A stretch of 64,000 nt of DNA from positions 2,855,526 to 2,919,525 of the forward strand of contig BROE01000019.1 of the NCBI GenBank assembly GCA_036571765.1, read 5' to 3'. The stretch comes from Plecoglossus altivelis. Its lineage: Eukaryota; Chordata; Actinopteri; Osmeriformes; Plecoglossidae. Shown here piece after piece: positions 23,701 to 35,553 of this stretch. Below the pieces are notes generated by a model. The model saw nothing but the letters and a program-made list of their open reading frames with translations. It was not told where the DNA came from and searched no databases. Position 1 is the first letter of the stretch. Every line of letters begins with the position of its first letter. The translations under genes were made by a program, and so were the position numbers.

Positions 23701-26700
23701 TTGGTGTTTTGGGTGGAGCAGAGTTGAGGTTCTGGGACGTCCAAGGGGGACTTCCAGGCTTATGTTCTTGGGTATTTCTCCCCCCCCCAGAGACTGGCCA
23801 TCGAGCTTTTCCGCAGACAGAAGTCTCGTGGCTCCTCCCCCCCCGACTCGCACCTGAGCCCCTCGGCCTCGGAGAGAGAGCAGCGCTCTGGGAAGAGCAG
23901 CCGGGCTGAGGACGGCAGCCAGACCTCCACCGTGGAGGCCAAAGAGGAAGGGGAAGAGGAGGAGGAAGAGCGAACTCAGCATGATGACTCCAATGTAACT
24001 TATGTGTGTGTGTGCGTGTGTGTGTGTGTGTGTGTACATAATGGGGTATGTCTCTGCTCGTGCGAGAGAACAATTGCATGTCTTTTAATGGGATTCACCT
24101 GTAAATTGGTTTGGCGCCTCTATCACCGTGTCTAGACTGAATGTATTTTCATTGTTTTTCATATCAGCGTCTGGCTGGAATTGATGTTGTAGCAAAAAAA
24201 CGACCCATCAGGAGTCTCCGGCCCGAGACTAAATGAGATTTCGGGAACACTGATAAATCATTCCAACTTTTCTTCCGCTCAAAACGTCACCGTTGCTCCT
24301 GTTTGAATGCTGACCTCAGCACGCCTTATGGGGAAACGGGGTGTCATGGAGACAGGGCCACGGTAGCATTGGAACAAACCGCCCTTGTCAGCGTTTAAGT
24401 TTGGGACTAGATGTTGCTGCCTTGTGACAGGTGATGACGAAGGCGGAGGGAGGGAGGAGGGATGGGCGGGGGGAGATGCTCCTCAGGGGGGGCGCAATCT
24501 TTCGTTTCATTGCCGTTGCATTCCTCATTCCAGAGGTAGTTTTATTTATTGAACGTAGCCCAAATGTTGTAGCGTGTCGTTTTTAAACCGAGATCAGCTG
24601 GGTAGGAACTCTGACCCTGCGGCTGTTTTGAATGGGAACGTTGTGGTCAGGGCCTGTGTGGATGCTAGGTCGCTAACGTGTTGAGGTGTGGATGCTAGGT
24701 CGCTAACGTGTTGAGGTGTGGATGCTAGGTCGCTAACGTGGTGAGGTGTGGATGCTAGGTCGCTAACGTGTTGAGGTGGCGGATGCTAGGTCGCTAACGT
24801 GTTGAGGTGTGGATGCTAGGTCGCTAACGTGGTGAGGTGTGGATGCTGGGTCGCTAATGTGGTTTGTGTTTGTGCGGTCAGGACCTGTCTGACGGGGACC
24901 TGGAGGTGGACTGCCTGACCGGAGACGAGGAGGTGAACCCTCTAGACGGCAGCAGCACTTCGGGCAGCTCCACGGCAACCAGCAACACGGAGGAGAACGA
25001 CATCGACGAGGAGACCATGTGAGTGAAGGAGGGGCGGGATAAAACAAGCAAATTCCTTCTAGAAGAGAAAAAGAAAAGGGTTATGTACTTCTGACTGCCT
25101 GAGGAAGTTATGCCTCGTGCACTTTTCCATTATTCAGGGATAAGGAGTCTCTGGGAGACGGTCTGGTTCTCTCTGAGGGAGGAAAGCTGTCGTCATTCCT
25201 TTCATCTACTCTAATCATTCAAAAGCAGCTCGTTTTACCTTTTGTCAAGATGGTTGACAAGGAAAGGTCTGGAGAAATAGATTTGCTTTGATGTGAGTCG
25301 TGTAGCCGGCAGAGCAACGCGGTCGGAGGCTCTTCCTCTCCCTTTTTCCCTTTCTGTCTCTCTGTCTGTCGCACTCTCTTTCTCTCTCTCTTTCTCTCTC
25401 TCCACCCCCTCACAGTCAGCTCACACCAGATGAGCCGGCCATGAGTCATCATGAATCCTGGCTGCCTGTCTCCCTGCCTGCCTGCCTGTCTTTCTACCCT
25501 GCCTGTCTACCTTCCTCCAAGAATACACATACACTCTCTCTCATCCTTCCACATGCACATAGGCAGGACAGACTTCATTTAATGCAAAGTCTTATTTTTC
25601 TTATCTTTCTTATAGTTTTTTTTTAATTTTTTAATTTTGGGTGTGTATACAGATTTTTAATCCATGCCTCTCTGAGGTGCTCTAAAAAAATGCTGGTTCA
25701 CAATGTATGCTTGTATACTTTGAATACGTCTTCTGTCCAGGCCTGTGGGGTAAGACCAGTCACATGCCCCCTCACTCATCCCCCCCCACAAGGCACATTC
25801 CAGCGGAATACCGACAGCCAGGCATTCTCTTCCTTTTTATTCCCCACCTCCCTCGCCTTCGACAGATGCTCCCAGATGCGTTGATCTGCCGTTTGTCGCT
25901 CTATAAATACTTGGCTGCTCTCTGTCAGGGAGAGCGCTGCTGGAGGTCTGAGTCATCTGGCTTCTGAGGCTGAGACGATGGCTCCACCGCTGCTCCACCG
26001 CTGCTCCCCGCCCCGCCTCGTGTCACGCTCGCTCTCCCTCGGGGGGGTAGCTGACGACTGTACAACACACACACACGCTCATTAGCTGTGCCCACACGCA
26101 TACTGGTACAGACCAACTGACATGCTCACATGTATGAACACTTGGTCTTACCCCGGTGATATTGAATAGGCGGAGGTGTGCATAGTCCGGGAGAACAGGC
26201 GAAGGCTCTTTTAGGGTGCGTGCATGCGCACGTGCGCGCTTAGATCGACTGCTTCATTACAGTGTCCGTTTCATCCCAAGTACTGGATGAGGTCAACTTG
26301 CCATGTATTCACCAGGAGGTGGTTGGTTAGAGAAAGCAGACGTGATTGATGGGCTGTTTTCTATACGTGTTTGTCAGAGCGGCTGCCTGGTGAAACGTTG
26401 ATTCACTTTGGCACGCTGCTCCGCTGTTCCAGGCAAGTCAGACAAGGACAGATGCTGCTTGGAACATTGTGTTTTGACTGTCAGTGAAAGCACGACTGGC
26501 GGTCCGAAACCTGCCTTTTCCCTGGTAATGGGTATTGTGAAGCTGTTGTGCGAGGCTCCTGCGTGTCTTCCTGTTGGCTCAGACACGCTCAGGGGCCTTG
26601 AGGCCCCGGGACTGGGAGTAACTCAGCCGTATGCTCTTCCCTCAGGTCTGGGGAGAACGATGTGGAGTTCAGTGGGAACCTGGAGATGGAGGAAGGAGAG

Positions 26701-27471
26701 CTGCCGGATGACGTGGCCGGAGCAACAGGTACCCCTCGCGTCTCTGTGTGCGTGTGTGCGTGTGTGCGTGCGTGTGTCTCCCTCTCCTTTTTCTGTTCCC
26801 CCCTCACTCACCTTCTCTCTCCTCTCATCCTTTCACTCACCCTCTCTCTCTCTTCTCATCCTCTCTCTCTGACCTTCTCCCTCTCCTCTCATCCTTTCTC
26901 ACCTTTCTCTCTCTCCTAGCTCTCTCTCACTCTCTCTCTCTCTCCTAGCTCTCTTCTCACCCTCTCTCTCTCTCCTAGCTCTCTTCTCACCCTCTCTCTC
27001 CTCTCTCTCCTAGCTCTCTTCTCACCCTCTCTCTCTCTCTCTCTCCTAGCTCTCTCTCACCTCTCTCTCTCTCCTCCTCAACTCTCTTCTCCGCCCTCCT
27101 CCTCTCTCTCTCTCTCTCTAGCTCTTTCTCACCTCTCTCTCTCTCTCTCTCTCCTAAGCTTCTTTCTCACCTCCTCTCTCTCTCTCTCTAGCTCTCTCTC
27201 ACCCTCTTCTTCTCTCTCTCTCCTAGCTCTCTCACCCTCTCTCTCTCTCTCTCTCTCTCTCCTAGCTCTCTTCTCACCCTCTCTCTCTCTCTCTCTTCCT
27301 AGCTCTCTTCTCACCCTCTCTCTCTCTCTCCTAGCTCTCTTCTCACCCTCTCTCTCTCTCTCCTAGCTCTCTTCTCACCCTCTCTCTCTCTCTCCTAGCT
27401 CTCTTCTGTCCATCTTTGATGCGTTTCTTCATGCTGACTTTTTCGTTCCTTTGCTCTTTCCTCTCCCCCTC

Positions 27472-27512
<41 letters not shown>

Positions 27513-30500
27513 CGGGGCTTTGAAAAAGGATGAGTCATCGGTGCTCCAAGGTTGTGATGGGCGCTGATGTGGAATGTCAAAGCAGTTTGTGTGCACTGCA
27601 TTTAGGTTAGAAAGGTGCTCGTATTGGAGGCTGGAGCCCGTCCCAGAAGAGAGGACAGATCCTGCTGTAGACCACAGCAGACCCTTAGCATGAAGGGAAC
27701 GCACCTTCACACACCCTGCTGCGTCGGGACCAAGTACTAGACTATCCACCTTCTGTTGAAAATCGACATCACATAATGACATTTATCAGCAGAGATATCA
27801 AGTTAATGGGAATTCACTACCCCCCCCCCCCCCCCCCCAAAATCAAGGTATTTAGGGACTGTTTCTGAACTTTAACAGCCCTTATCGCTATGTGCGTATG
27901 TGCCCCGCCCACTTTGTGATGTCAAACGCCACATTCCTGCATAGTGGCGTGAAGACGTCATATTCGAAACGAAGGAACAATAGCGTAAAATGTTTTGATA
28001 TTAAAAGCGGCAAATCCATTATTCCAAGTTGGAGTTCTGATAGTGGTGAGTAGGAGAGGGGGGAGGTTATTTCATATTCAAATTTATTCATTAAACATTT
28101 GCTGCAAAGTGGATTATCACGGCAGCCATTACGCCGTCTATCTCAAACTCGCTCCCCCCCCTCCCCCGTTCTTAATCTGGCCTCTATTCAGCCCCTCATT
28201 ATATGCTGAGTTTAATGATTTTGCCGCCCGCTCTCTCTAAGCACGAGCTTGGCTAATACCTTCCCCTGAAGTGACGAGAGACTTAATCTTGGTGAGCTTT
28301 GTCAGTCACTCTCCGTACCCCTGGTCTACTGATGGAACCAAAACATGTATCCTTAGCTCCGTGTAAGTGGACCATTAGAGAGTTAACTCAACCACGCGTC
28401 GACGCCATCAGCGATCTGAACCTCCGAATTGGGCTTTTTACATCTTTATTAATTTTAGCTGGTAAATTGGTATCAAGACATGCATTTGGGCGATAGCCCC
28501 TCTTTCCATTCATTTCAGAACAAACTTAATGATGCCGCGTCACCCTCCCTTCCACCCCCCCCCCCTCCAGGAGGCTCCAACCCCAGCGGGCGCTCTCAGA
28601 GGCGAGGTGGTGGTGGAGGTGGTATGGCCTCATCCCAGGGGGGCAACAGCAGCAGCCTGCTGGAGATCGACCCGGTCATCCTCATCCAGCTGCTGGACCT
28701 GAAGGAGCGCAGCAGCGTGGAGTCCCTGTGGGGGCTGCAGCCCCGGCCCCCTGCCTCCCTGTTGCACAGCCAAGGTAGCCAGACCCCCCCCCCAACCTAC
28801 CCTGCCTCCCACAATCCCCAGACACAAGAGAATCGAAGCAGGCCTTTCCCTTCACACGCTCATCTGCTGTTGGAGATGAAAGAGAAACCATGATGTAATG
28901 ACCCTCCCATGTCTGTCTGTCCCAGTCCAAGCCCACTCCAGGAAGGAGAGGGAGCGCCGGCCTCAGGCTGTGCGGAGGTCCACGCCTGACTCCGGGGTTC
29001 TGATCCGCCTCAAGGCTCAGATGGCAGAGGTCCGCAGCAAGATGTCCGACGTCAAGTGTCAGCTGGAGGCACGCGGGGCCAGCGATGCCAGGGCCGGGCC
29101 CTCGGGGGCCGCAGGGGTGGAGCAGGGCCCCTCCCACCACATGGACTCGGAGCTGGGAAGCTGCCGGAAGCCCACTGAGTTGGATCTTCTGGGGAAAGTG
29201 TCTGGGGGTTCGAGGCACTGTCGCTCTGGTGAGGAGCTAGCTGGGAACACACACACCCACTCTCTAACATGAATCACACACTACACTGCAGACATGCTGT
29301 TCAAGAGCTGCCAGACAGCTACCCGTTCCACCAACACCTGTCATCGCCAGTGGCCCTCATGCTAACATCTGCACGTGCACGTTTGTGTCAGGAGGGAAGT
29401 CTCCCAAGCTGGAGGGGGCGGTGTCGAGCAGCACCCTGGTTCTGAGGAGGAACACGGAGGGTGGAGAGAAGGAGCCACGAGGAGCCGCGAGCGCAGACCC
29501 AGCCGGCGAGCACAGCCTCAGTCTACAAGACTCCTCTGCTGGAGCTGAAGGTCAGTCTATCTGGGTGGTCAGCGTCAGGGGAGATGGAACTGTCTCCAAC
29601 ATCTGCATCAGTCAGACTTAATCAGACGTCCAAAATAGTAGGTCATAACCTACTTTTAAAAATGGACTTTCTATGACTTGGAGTGAATCGTCTTTCAAAA
29701 TGAATGTCAGGCAACCTTAACATGTACGAGCGTTGTGTGGGTGTTTCTCTCTCTCTCTCAGGAGCCCTGAAGCCCTGCAGCGTACACAGCTCTCCCCCCT
29801 CCCTCTGCAGCTCCTCAGACAAGCCCAGCAGCCCTAAGCAGGAGGAGCCACGGCCCTACGGGGCCGTGGGGCCCGACCTCTACAGCCTGGGGGGCATTAA
29901 CGGCCTCGCGGCCGCCTCCAAGAGCCGCAGGACCCAGCGGCCCTTGAGGTGAGCAGCCAACATCACTCTGGAAACAGAGGATTCAAAACAGCACAACTGA
30001 CTCAATGATCAATGGTCTACAGGTGTCCAATTTTGTTGGGGCTACAAAACGAATTTACTCTGCAGAACTTTTCCTTTGGTTCTTGTCCAGACACCTGAAA
30101 GCAGACACAAAACAGGAAATGTTTGGACGGTACCTCGTTAAACGGCTCCTACCGTTTCTAAGGATCAAGATGGCTGCTTTCCAGCGATCAGCGTTATTGA
30201 CTTGATTAGGTCCAAATTTGCCTCATAAAGAAAACCACTGATATACACCCAAGTCACTTGCCAAAGCCTCTGCAAATTAGCAGGCTAATGTCTTCTGTTG
30301 GCCGTCCTAATTGTTTGGGGATCTGTGATTTACTTCAGGTTGCCAACCAACCTTGGCTGGGCCATGAAAGACAGGATGAGTAGAAACTCGTGGTAGTTGA
30401 GACGGCCTCTGTTGTAAAGCTCAGATGCATTAGTGTGGCACCAATGCCCAGTTCTTCATTTGGTGCGTCCCAGTGGACCTGCAGAGAGATCAGGCAGCGC

Positions 30501-31544
30501 GTGTGTGTGTGTATCTCCTGGAATCTGCTAGCTCCTCGTATCGACTGAGCTGTTGAGGACCAACCTTCCTCGGTCAGCTGTAGTGAGGAGTCATCTGAGG
30601 GGTCGTGACCATTTGGCAGTGGTGTGGTGTGAAGGTGGGTGGGTAGGTGGAAGAGCACCTGTGAGCTCTTCCATTGACACCCTCTCCTCCCTCCCCTCTC
30701 CCCCCTGTTGGTCCCCAGGGCAGGCGTGCTGACAGACAGCTCTCTGGACTGTGACCTGGAGGACGCAGGCCACATCATCCAGCAGTCCCTGCTGTCCCTG
30801 GCCGAGGGGGCCTCTTCACGCGCAGACGAAGGTGGGAACTCACCTCTCCCCCCTCGCGACAGTCCTCCCTCTGTTTCCTGCAGTGGCAGAGCGTGGAGAT
30901 CTTTGCATCAAGCACGGCTCATTCCTCCTCTCTCTCCTTATTCCTCCTCTCTCTCCTTATTCCTCCTCTCTCTCCTTATTCCCAATCGAATTGCCTCCTT
31001 TTTTATAGTTTGTTACTGTTCTCCAGAACGGTTCAAGTATTTTCTTAGTGTTTCCCTCTAATGCCTTTCGTCCCCCTCCCTCCCCCCCTCCCTCTGTGTC
31101 AGGTCATGTGGGTCAGAAGCCAGACCTCCACCTGCTGCCAGGCATGAGCAGTGACAGCGAGATCGACTGCGACACGGAGAACGAGGACGAGGCGGTGGCC
31201 CTGGAGGCCGGGGACTGTCGCTACGACGCCAGCACCATGCCCTGCCCAGGTGACGCGTCCCCATGTCACATGTCTACACTACGCCACTTCTACACTGTTT
31301 GGGTGTTTCAAAAGAAAGAAATGACAATCAAATATTAAGCGGTAACACTGGCAAGAGCTCGATGCAGCGCATGTTTTTTTCCTTTTGCTCACCAGAGCTT
31401 TGGGATTTTGAATGGAAGCAAAAATAATGAGATGTTAATTGTGTTGAAGAGCCTCGTTCACTAAAGTAGCCTCTCCTACTCCCAGGGGACCAGCTAATCT
31501 GTGAAGACCTCAACTTCCTGTCGGGAGAGAACACAGAGAGGTGA
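16542..31544 (+). CDS. trim37: TRIM37, RING/B-box/coiled-coil/MATH E3 ubiquitin ligase
   Basis: 24 coding exons: 16542-16562, 17118-17219, 18007-18047, 18483-18599, 19011-19098, 19345-19467, 19768-19891, 19983-20050, 21407-21531, 21969-22019, 22473-22554, 22720-22796, 22887-23066, 23403-23517, 23791-23994, 24882-25018, 26646-26728, 28571-28774, 28926-29228, 29392-29550, 29762-29948, 30719-30831, 31103-31249, 31486-31544. Phases close exactly: 2910 nt, 969 residues (human 964). After MDEQSVE comes the RING (about residues 15-54, from CFIC to CPHC). The B-box starts at C95 (CENHHEKLSVFCWTC), followed by a coiled coil (about 132-234) and a MATH/TRAF domain (about 276-404, with WRLKVYPDGNGVVRG and FEVGECWGYNRFF). 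The tail is acidic and Ser-rich (TEENDIDEETMSGENDVEF) and ends NFLSGENTER. Family role: ubiquitin ligase of peroxisomes, chromatin and centriole control; human loss causes Mulibrey nanism. The N-terminal 400 residues are almost identical to human; the C-terminal half diverges. Introns 16 and 17 (1.6 and 1.8 kb) hold no other gene. Confidence 0.97.
17220..17640 (+). repeat. Minisatellite built from the trim37 exon 2 splice donor
   Basis: The first bases of the intron after coding exon 2 (GTGAGCCTGCC at 17220) are repeated as 12 exact copies of this 11-mer between 17220 and 17501, mostly as an 18-bp unit ending CCCCTCAGA. Two further GTGAGC cores lie at about 17523 and 17563 in degenerate downstream units. 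Copies are preceded by CAGA or CAGG, so most look like 5' splice sites. Confidence 0.93.
17737..17797 (+). repeat. (AC)n microsatellite, about 30 units
   Basis: Uninterrupted AC dinucleotide run in trim37 intron 2. Confidence 0.98.
20449..20544. repeat. Imperfect inverted repeat, MITE-like hairpin
   Basis: The left arm (CCCTGTTCCACACACACC at 20449) and the right arm (ending GGTGTGTGGAACAAGG at 20544) are reverse complements over about 38 bp with a few mismatches. The arms extend inward through ATTCAAATG / CATTTGAAC. The centre is about 20 bp. It directly adjoins the hAT-like element at 20557 and is probably the remnant of another short nonautonomous element. Its ends and target duplication are not clear. 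Confidence 0.6.
20549..20763. mobile_element. hAT-like MITE with perfect 8-bp target-site duplication
   Basis: A 199-bp element at 20557-20755 starts CAGGGGTGTCAAAC and ends GAGATCCTG. Its two arms are long terminal inverted repeats: about 75 bp on each side share GGTCCTCGAGGGC, TTTTCGACGTTTCCCTGC and TCCAGCACACCTGACT in opposite orientation. It is flanked by identical 8-bp direct repeats ATCTAGAA at 20549-20556 and 20756-20763. An 8-bp duplication and CAGG-type ends fit the hAT transposon superfamily. It has no coding capacity. It lies in trim37 intron 8. Confidence 0.85.
20791..20862 (+). repeat. 9-bp tandem repeat (AGGGTTCCC) x 8
   Basis: Eight perfect copies of AGGGTTCCC. They are followed immediately by CTGCTCCAGCACACCTGAC, which continues a 23-bp exact match (20858-20880) to an arm of the adjoining MITE at 20611-20633. 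Confidence 0.95.
21835..21965 (+). repeat. CT-rich simple repeat at a trim37 acceptor
   Basis: Mixed (CT)n, (CTTT)n and (CTGT)n tract leading straight into the acceptor of coding exon 10 (CTGTGCAG, ending 21968). Confidence 0.85.
24661..24869 (+). repeat. 30-bp minisatellite before trim37 coding exon 16
   Basis: About seven copies of a 30-bp unit starting GATGCTAGGTCGCTAACGTG, nearly identical to each other. The array ends only about 12 bp before the start of coding exon 16 at 24882, so the acceptor's upstream region is made largely of repeat. Confidence 0.95.
26788..27410 (+). repeat. CT-rich minisatellite with repeated acceptor-like CTAG units
   Basis: Over 600 bp of almost pure pyrimidine on the + strand in trim37 intron 17. 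Within it a 25-30 bp unit of the form (CT)n-CCTAG-CTCTCTTCTCACC recurs about a dozen times with variable (CT)n length. Confidence 0.92.
27477..27509 (+). repeat. (TG)n microsatellite
   Basis: Sixteen TG units in trim37 intron 17. A 19-base poly(C) run follows at 27820-27838. Confidence 0.97.
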
Positions 31545-33830
31545 TTCGTCCCCTCCAACGCGACAAAACCCGCAGCCTTTTGTCTTGACCAATCGCAGCA
31601 ATACGGTGTCACCGATGCAGTGTACATAGCTTAAAGTACAATACACATGTGCAACCTGTATAGATTTGCATGTATTCATCCTAGGAACGGGCTAGCATCG
31701 TAAGCCACACGACAACACAGCGACAGAGCACCAAGGGGACGGCAGAAATCCCAACGTACATTTGTTTGCTTTAACGAACCTCGAATCTCATCCTGCGTAC
31801 GCAAGTTTGCTGTCAGCGGAGCGACGGGAGACTTTTTGCCAGATCGCTCGCTCGCTCTCTCTCTCTCTCTCTTATTAAGGCTGTCTTGACTCTTTAGACA
31901 AGTGGGATGCTTGGGCATGTAACCATGTACACCCCCCCACCCCCCAGTCAGCAACAACATTCCTGGACTGGTCCTTGGAGCAGCTCAAGGGAGGCTTAGT
32001 GTGAAACACTCTTGAAAAGGCCTCCACCTCCTAAGCGGTCTGCCTGAGCTCCCTTGCCTTCGTGATTCAATAAGGTGCTATTGATGTAGGTTTGGGGAGA
32101 CGGGGGAGGGGAGGGGGGTCCTTGTGCTTGGCGGCTGTAATGCCCTCTCCCTCCTGCTAAACTGTGTGGGAACACCTCTCAGCCCGCTCAAGCGCTTTGA
32201 AAGCTTCTATTCTTGGCGGCGAGTTCTCGGCTGCTTTGTTCGAAACCAGACTGTTTGGTTAGAACAGGTAAAGCGAGCGGTGCGGTAAAAGAGGGAAAAT
32301 GGCATAAAAGGTCTATTTGGGCTGCGATTGCCCAGCGCCCCCCCTCCACCTCTCTCACAGACACAAACACACACACACACACCTGAACCCCTTAACGTAG
32401 GATTTGCTGGGCTTGTTGCTGTTGCTGTTCTCTCTGGCTGTCCCCAGTGATCTCCCTGCAGTTGATATTGGAGATTGCAGATCTGCAGTCCAAGGTTATA
32501 ACACCAGCATGATCTTCAGACTGTTGAAAGATTCGTACGTTATTGCAACTGTCCAGGTACAGACGTTTTGGCTAATCTAACCTTGCTTGAATCCCCACAC
32601 TTAGCTTGTCTTATATTCCATCGTGACACATGGTCATTATAAGGAAATATTTCTAGTTTTGTTATTTTTCTGCATTTGGTTGCAGTGAGTGTGAGGTAGG
32701 TTAATGGTATGCATAGGCCAAGAGGGGGAGTTTTTCCCCTCAGAGTTTTGTTAAGCTTTTAAGGACATTTGGGGAAAAGTGTATACTCAGCATAGACAAA
32801 CACAGACTTGAATACCAATGTGTTCATGGTCTAGTAGGTAAGAGCTTTAGAAGTGAAGAATCCGTTTGTTTGGAACCTTCTGCTCCATTCCATTTCCATC
32901 CTGTTGAACGGCATTTGTCTTTCAGTATTTTAAATTCGCGGAACGACAGTCTCCAGATGTATCTGGGCCGTTGGTCCTCGTCACAAATGGGTCTCGTCCG
33001 ATACAAAGGCTCAGACCAACAGAGGGGGCTATTTCCACCTAGGAACCTCCCTTTGCTTTGATAACATCCAAGTAACCACTTGATTCCATTTCTACACGTT
33101 TCTACCTTTTCTACGTGACGTCTGGCCCCCCACTAAGCGGCTGGTCTCCAGCAGAGTGCTGAGCAGTGCCCCCCCCCCTCTCCATGTACGCCCCCCCCCT
33201 CCAGTGGCTCTGCCAACCACTACCACCGTTGCCCCACATATCAGCAGGAGTTGCTTTCCACACGGGGGCGCGGCGTTACAGGTCACCGTTCCGTACGTTC
33301 CCTCACGCCAGCGGACCGCATGCGCTGAGGTCAAAGGCCACGAAGGAAACGTGCCACGCAAACGCTCAGTTTACACTGTAAATATATCGATACACAACAT
33401 GTGAAATACTCATTTGATCAGTGGGTCAATAGCGTCACATAGACGCGTCAGAAGGGGCAGAGCGTTTTGTCGTTCTGAATCGCTGCACAGCTTCGATGGT
33501 GCGGCAGGAGGAGTGGTCGCCATGGTGACCCCTGCTCTTGTCCTTGATAGGGTGTCTGTACATATATATAGGACTTGTACTCGTATGTCTTAGTGTCTGC
33601 ATATTTCTGTGTTCAGAATGTCTGTTCACTATGCACCTTTCTGTTACTGCTGTGCGTGTAGTTGCAGAAAAGCACTGGATGAGGAACCCAGAAGTCTGTA
33701 AATGTTGGTTCTAGTTTTAATAGATTATGGTTTTGTTTTGGATTGGGAGAGAGATACAGAGTGACTTTTATCCGGTATGTATATTTAGTAACAGAGAATG
33801 TGGCACACATAAATAAACTATTTTATGGTT
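31545..33830 (+). other. trim37: Probable trim37 3'UTR, AATAAA at 33812-33817
   Basis: Sequence after the trim37 stop has no supported exons. A canonical poly(A) signal AATAAA at 33812-33817 lies in an AT-rich context and is the likely transcript end. Contents include short (CT) and (CA) runs at about 31850 and 32365, and C-rich stretches near 33170. Confidence 0.5.
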
Positions 33831-35385
33831 TCTTGGAACTGAACATGTCTTTCATGAATTAATTTCAGTGGACTGTATGATGGTCTTTACCTGTTCTCAA
33901 TAATAACTAATCAATCACTGGGTAGCAACCTTCCCTGATTGTTTGCGCGGGGGGTGGGTGGGGCCAGTGTGGTAAGGCTGGTGAGGTATGTGAGGGGGGG
34001 GGCGGCGGCATCCGTGTGCCAGGTTGGCCCAGAGCCACGACGGCCGGCTCAGCAACCATGATGTGGGTGAGGAGATGTTGGCAGCGCCGGCGTCCTGGCT
34101 GCATCCGTTTCAGAGGGCGGCCATGCCAGGAAGGACGGCTCCGTCTGGGGTGGGAGAGAGGGAGGGAGAGAGGGAGGGAGGGAGGGAGGGGGAGAGGGAG
34201 GGCACGTTGCATATCCATCTACAACCCATCAAGCCCCGTCAGAATGGGCCTGACTTCATCCCCCATGACTTAGTGCAGAGACCTGGCATCTAGCAGCTAA
34301 GCCCACAGTCCCTGACTGGCCTCCCATAGGAGGGAGATATTTACTGGATCGTTTGGAGAAGAGGAGCATTTAGGTTGTTGAGTCATTTAATGAGTCAGGT
34401 CCATTAAGTGGCATCAGTATGCATCTCTGCCCTACTTTTTCCCAGAGAAAATAACTGGTAACAGCTGTTAAACTTTTTAATTAACTTCTGTTTTCATCTC
34501 TGTAAAGTCCCTCCCCCACAACACATCATTTTGGATCATTAGATGAATCTACAGTACCTTTTTTAGTTTTTACATTTGACTTAGTTTTAATCCAGTATAC
34601 AACCTAGTTCCACCTGTTACTGCAGTGGGCGTATTGTACTACATCAGACATGAGAAAGGCTTGATCGTGGTTGGAGTTTGGTTCCTTTTCTTGTGAGACT
34701 TGTCTCAAACCATTCCTCAGTTTCAGCTCATTTCAACAGCCTGACGCGAGATGTCGACCAATCGGAAGACTGCGAGAGCACAGGTACTAACGAGCATAGT
34801 GGGCTTGGTGGCTGGTTACCTATTTGCATCATTTAAATCGATATTTTGTCTTGTTTCCCCAAAAGGGGTTTTCTGGGAATTGAATTGGTGAACTAGTTTT
34901 TAGTGTTAACTCAGCTTGATCTGTTTTGATATTACACACTGAACTTTCTAGCTGTTTCCCCCAGTTTTACATAGAATGTCCCATTTAAGGGTTAAATATC
35001 AATGCAAAGTTTCTATTTTACAGACGGTGATGGTTTGACTGTTTAGAGAGGTTGTTTAAAGTTTAGGATAAACCGTTCTCTTCAGGGGCCAGAATGACCC
35101 GAAACTATGTTTAATGCATACGCACGCACAAAGACCTTTCGATTGCAGGTGATTGCTTGAACTCAGACAAAACTCAATCTTTCCGATTCACGCGCTGCAC
35201 ATTTCAGTGCCCAACAGGGTAAACATTGAATGAACCTGCTTTTATTTCAGGCTTGAAGGTGGGGCCTTTTTGACCCTTGGGACAGGGGGAGTTGCAGAAT
35301 GTGACGAGGTTAATACATAGACTCCTGATCCACTGTTGGAAAACCAGAGGCGCTGCTCTGACCATCACATGGGAGTCGATCTAGT

Positions 35386-35553
35386 CAGACCAGCCTCCTA
35401 GCAGAGGGTTGACCGTCCAGACCAGCCTACTGGCAGAGGGTTGACCGTCCAGACCAGCCTCCTAGCAGAGGGTTGACCATCCAGACCGGCCTACTGGCAG
35501 AGGGTTGACCATCCAGACCAGCCTACTGGCAGAGGGTTGACCGTCCAGACCAG
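35386..35553 (+). repeat. 32-bp tandem repeat x 5
   Basis: Five copies and a partial sixth of a 32-bp unit starting AGACCAGCCTCCTAGCAGAG and ending in a TTGACCGTCC variant, alternating between CTCCTAG and CTACTGG versions. Confidence 0.92.
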
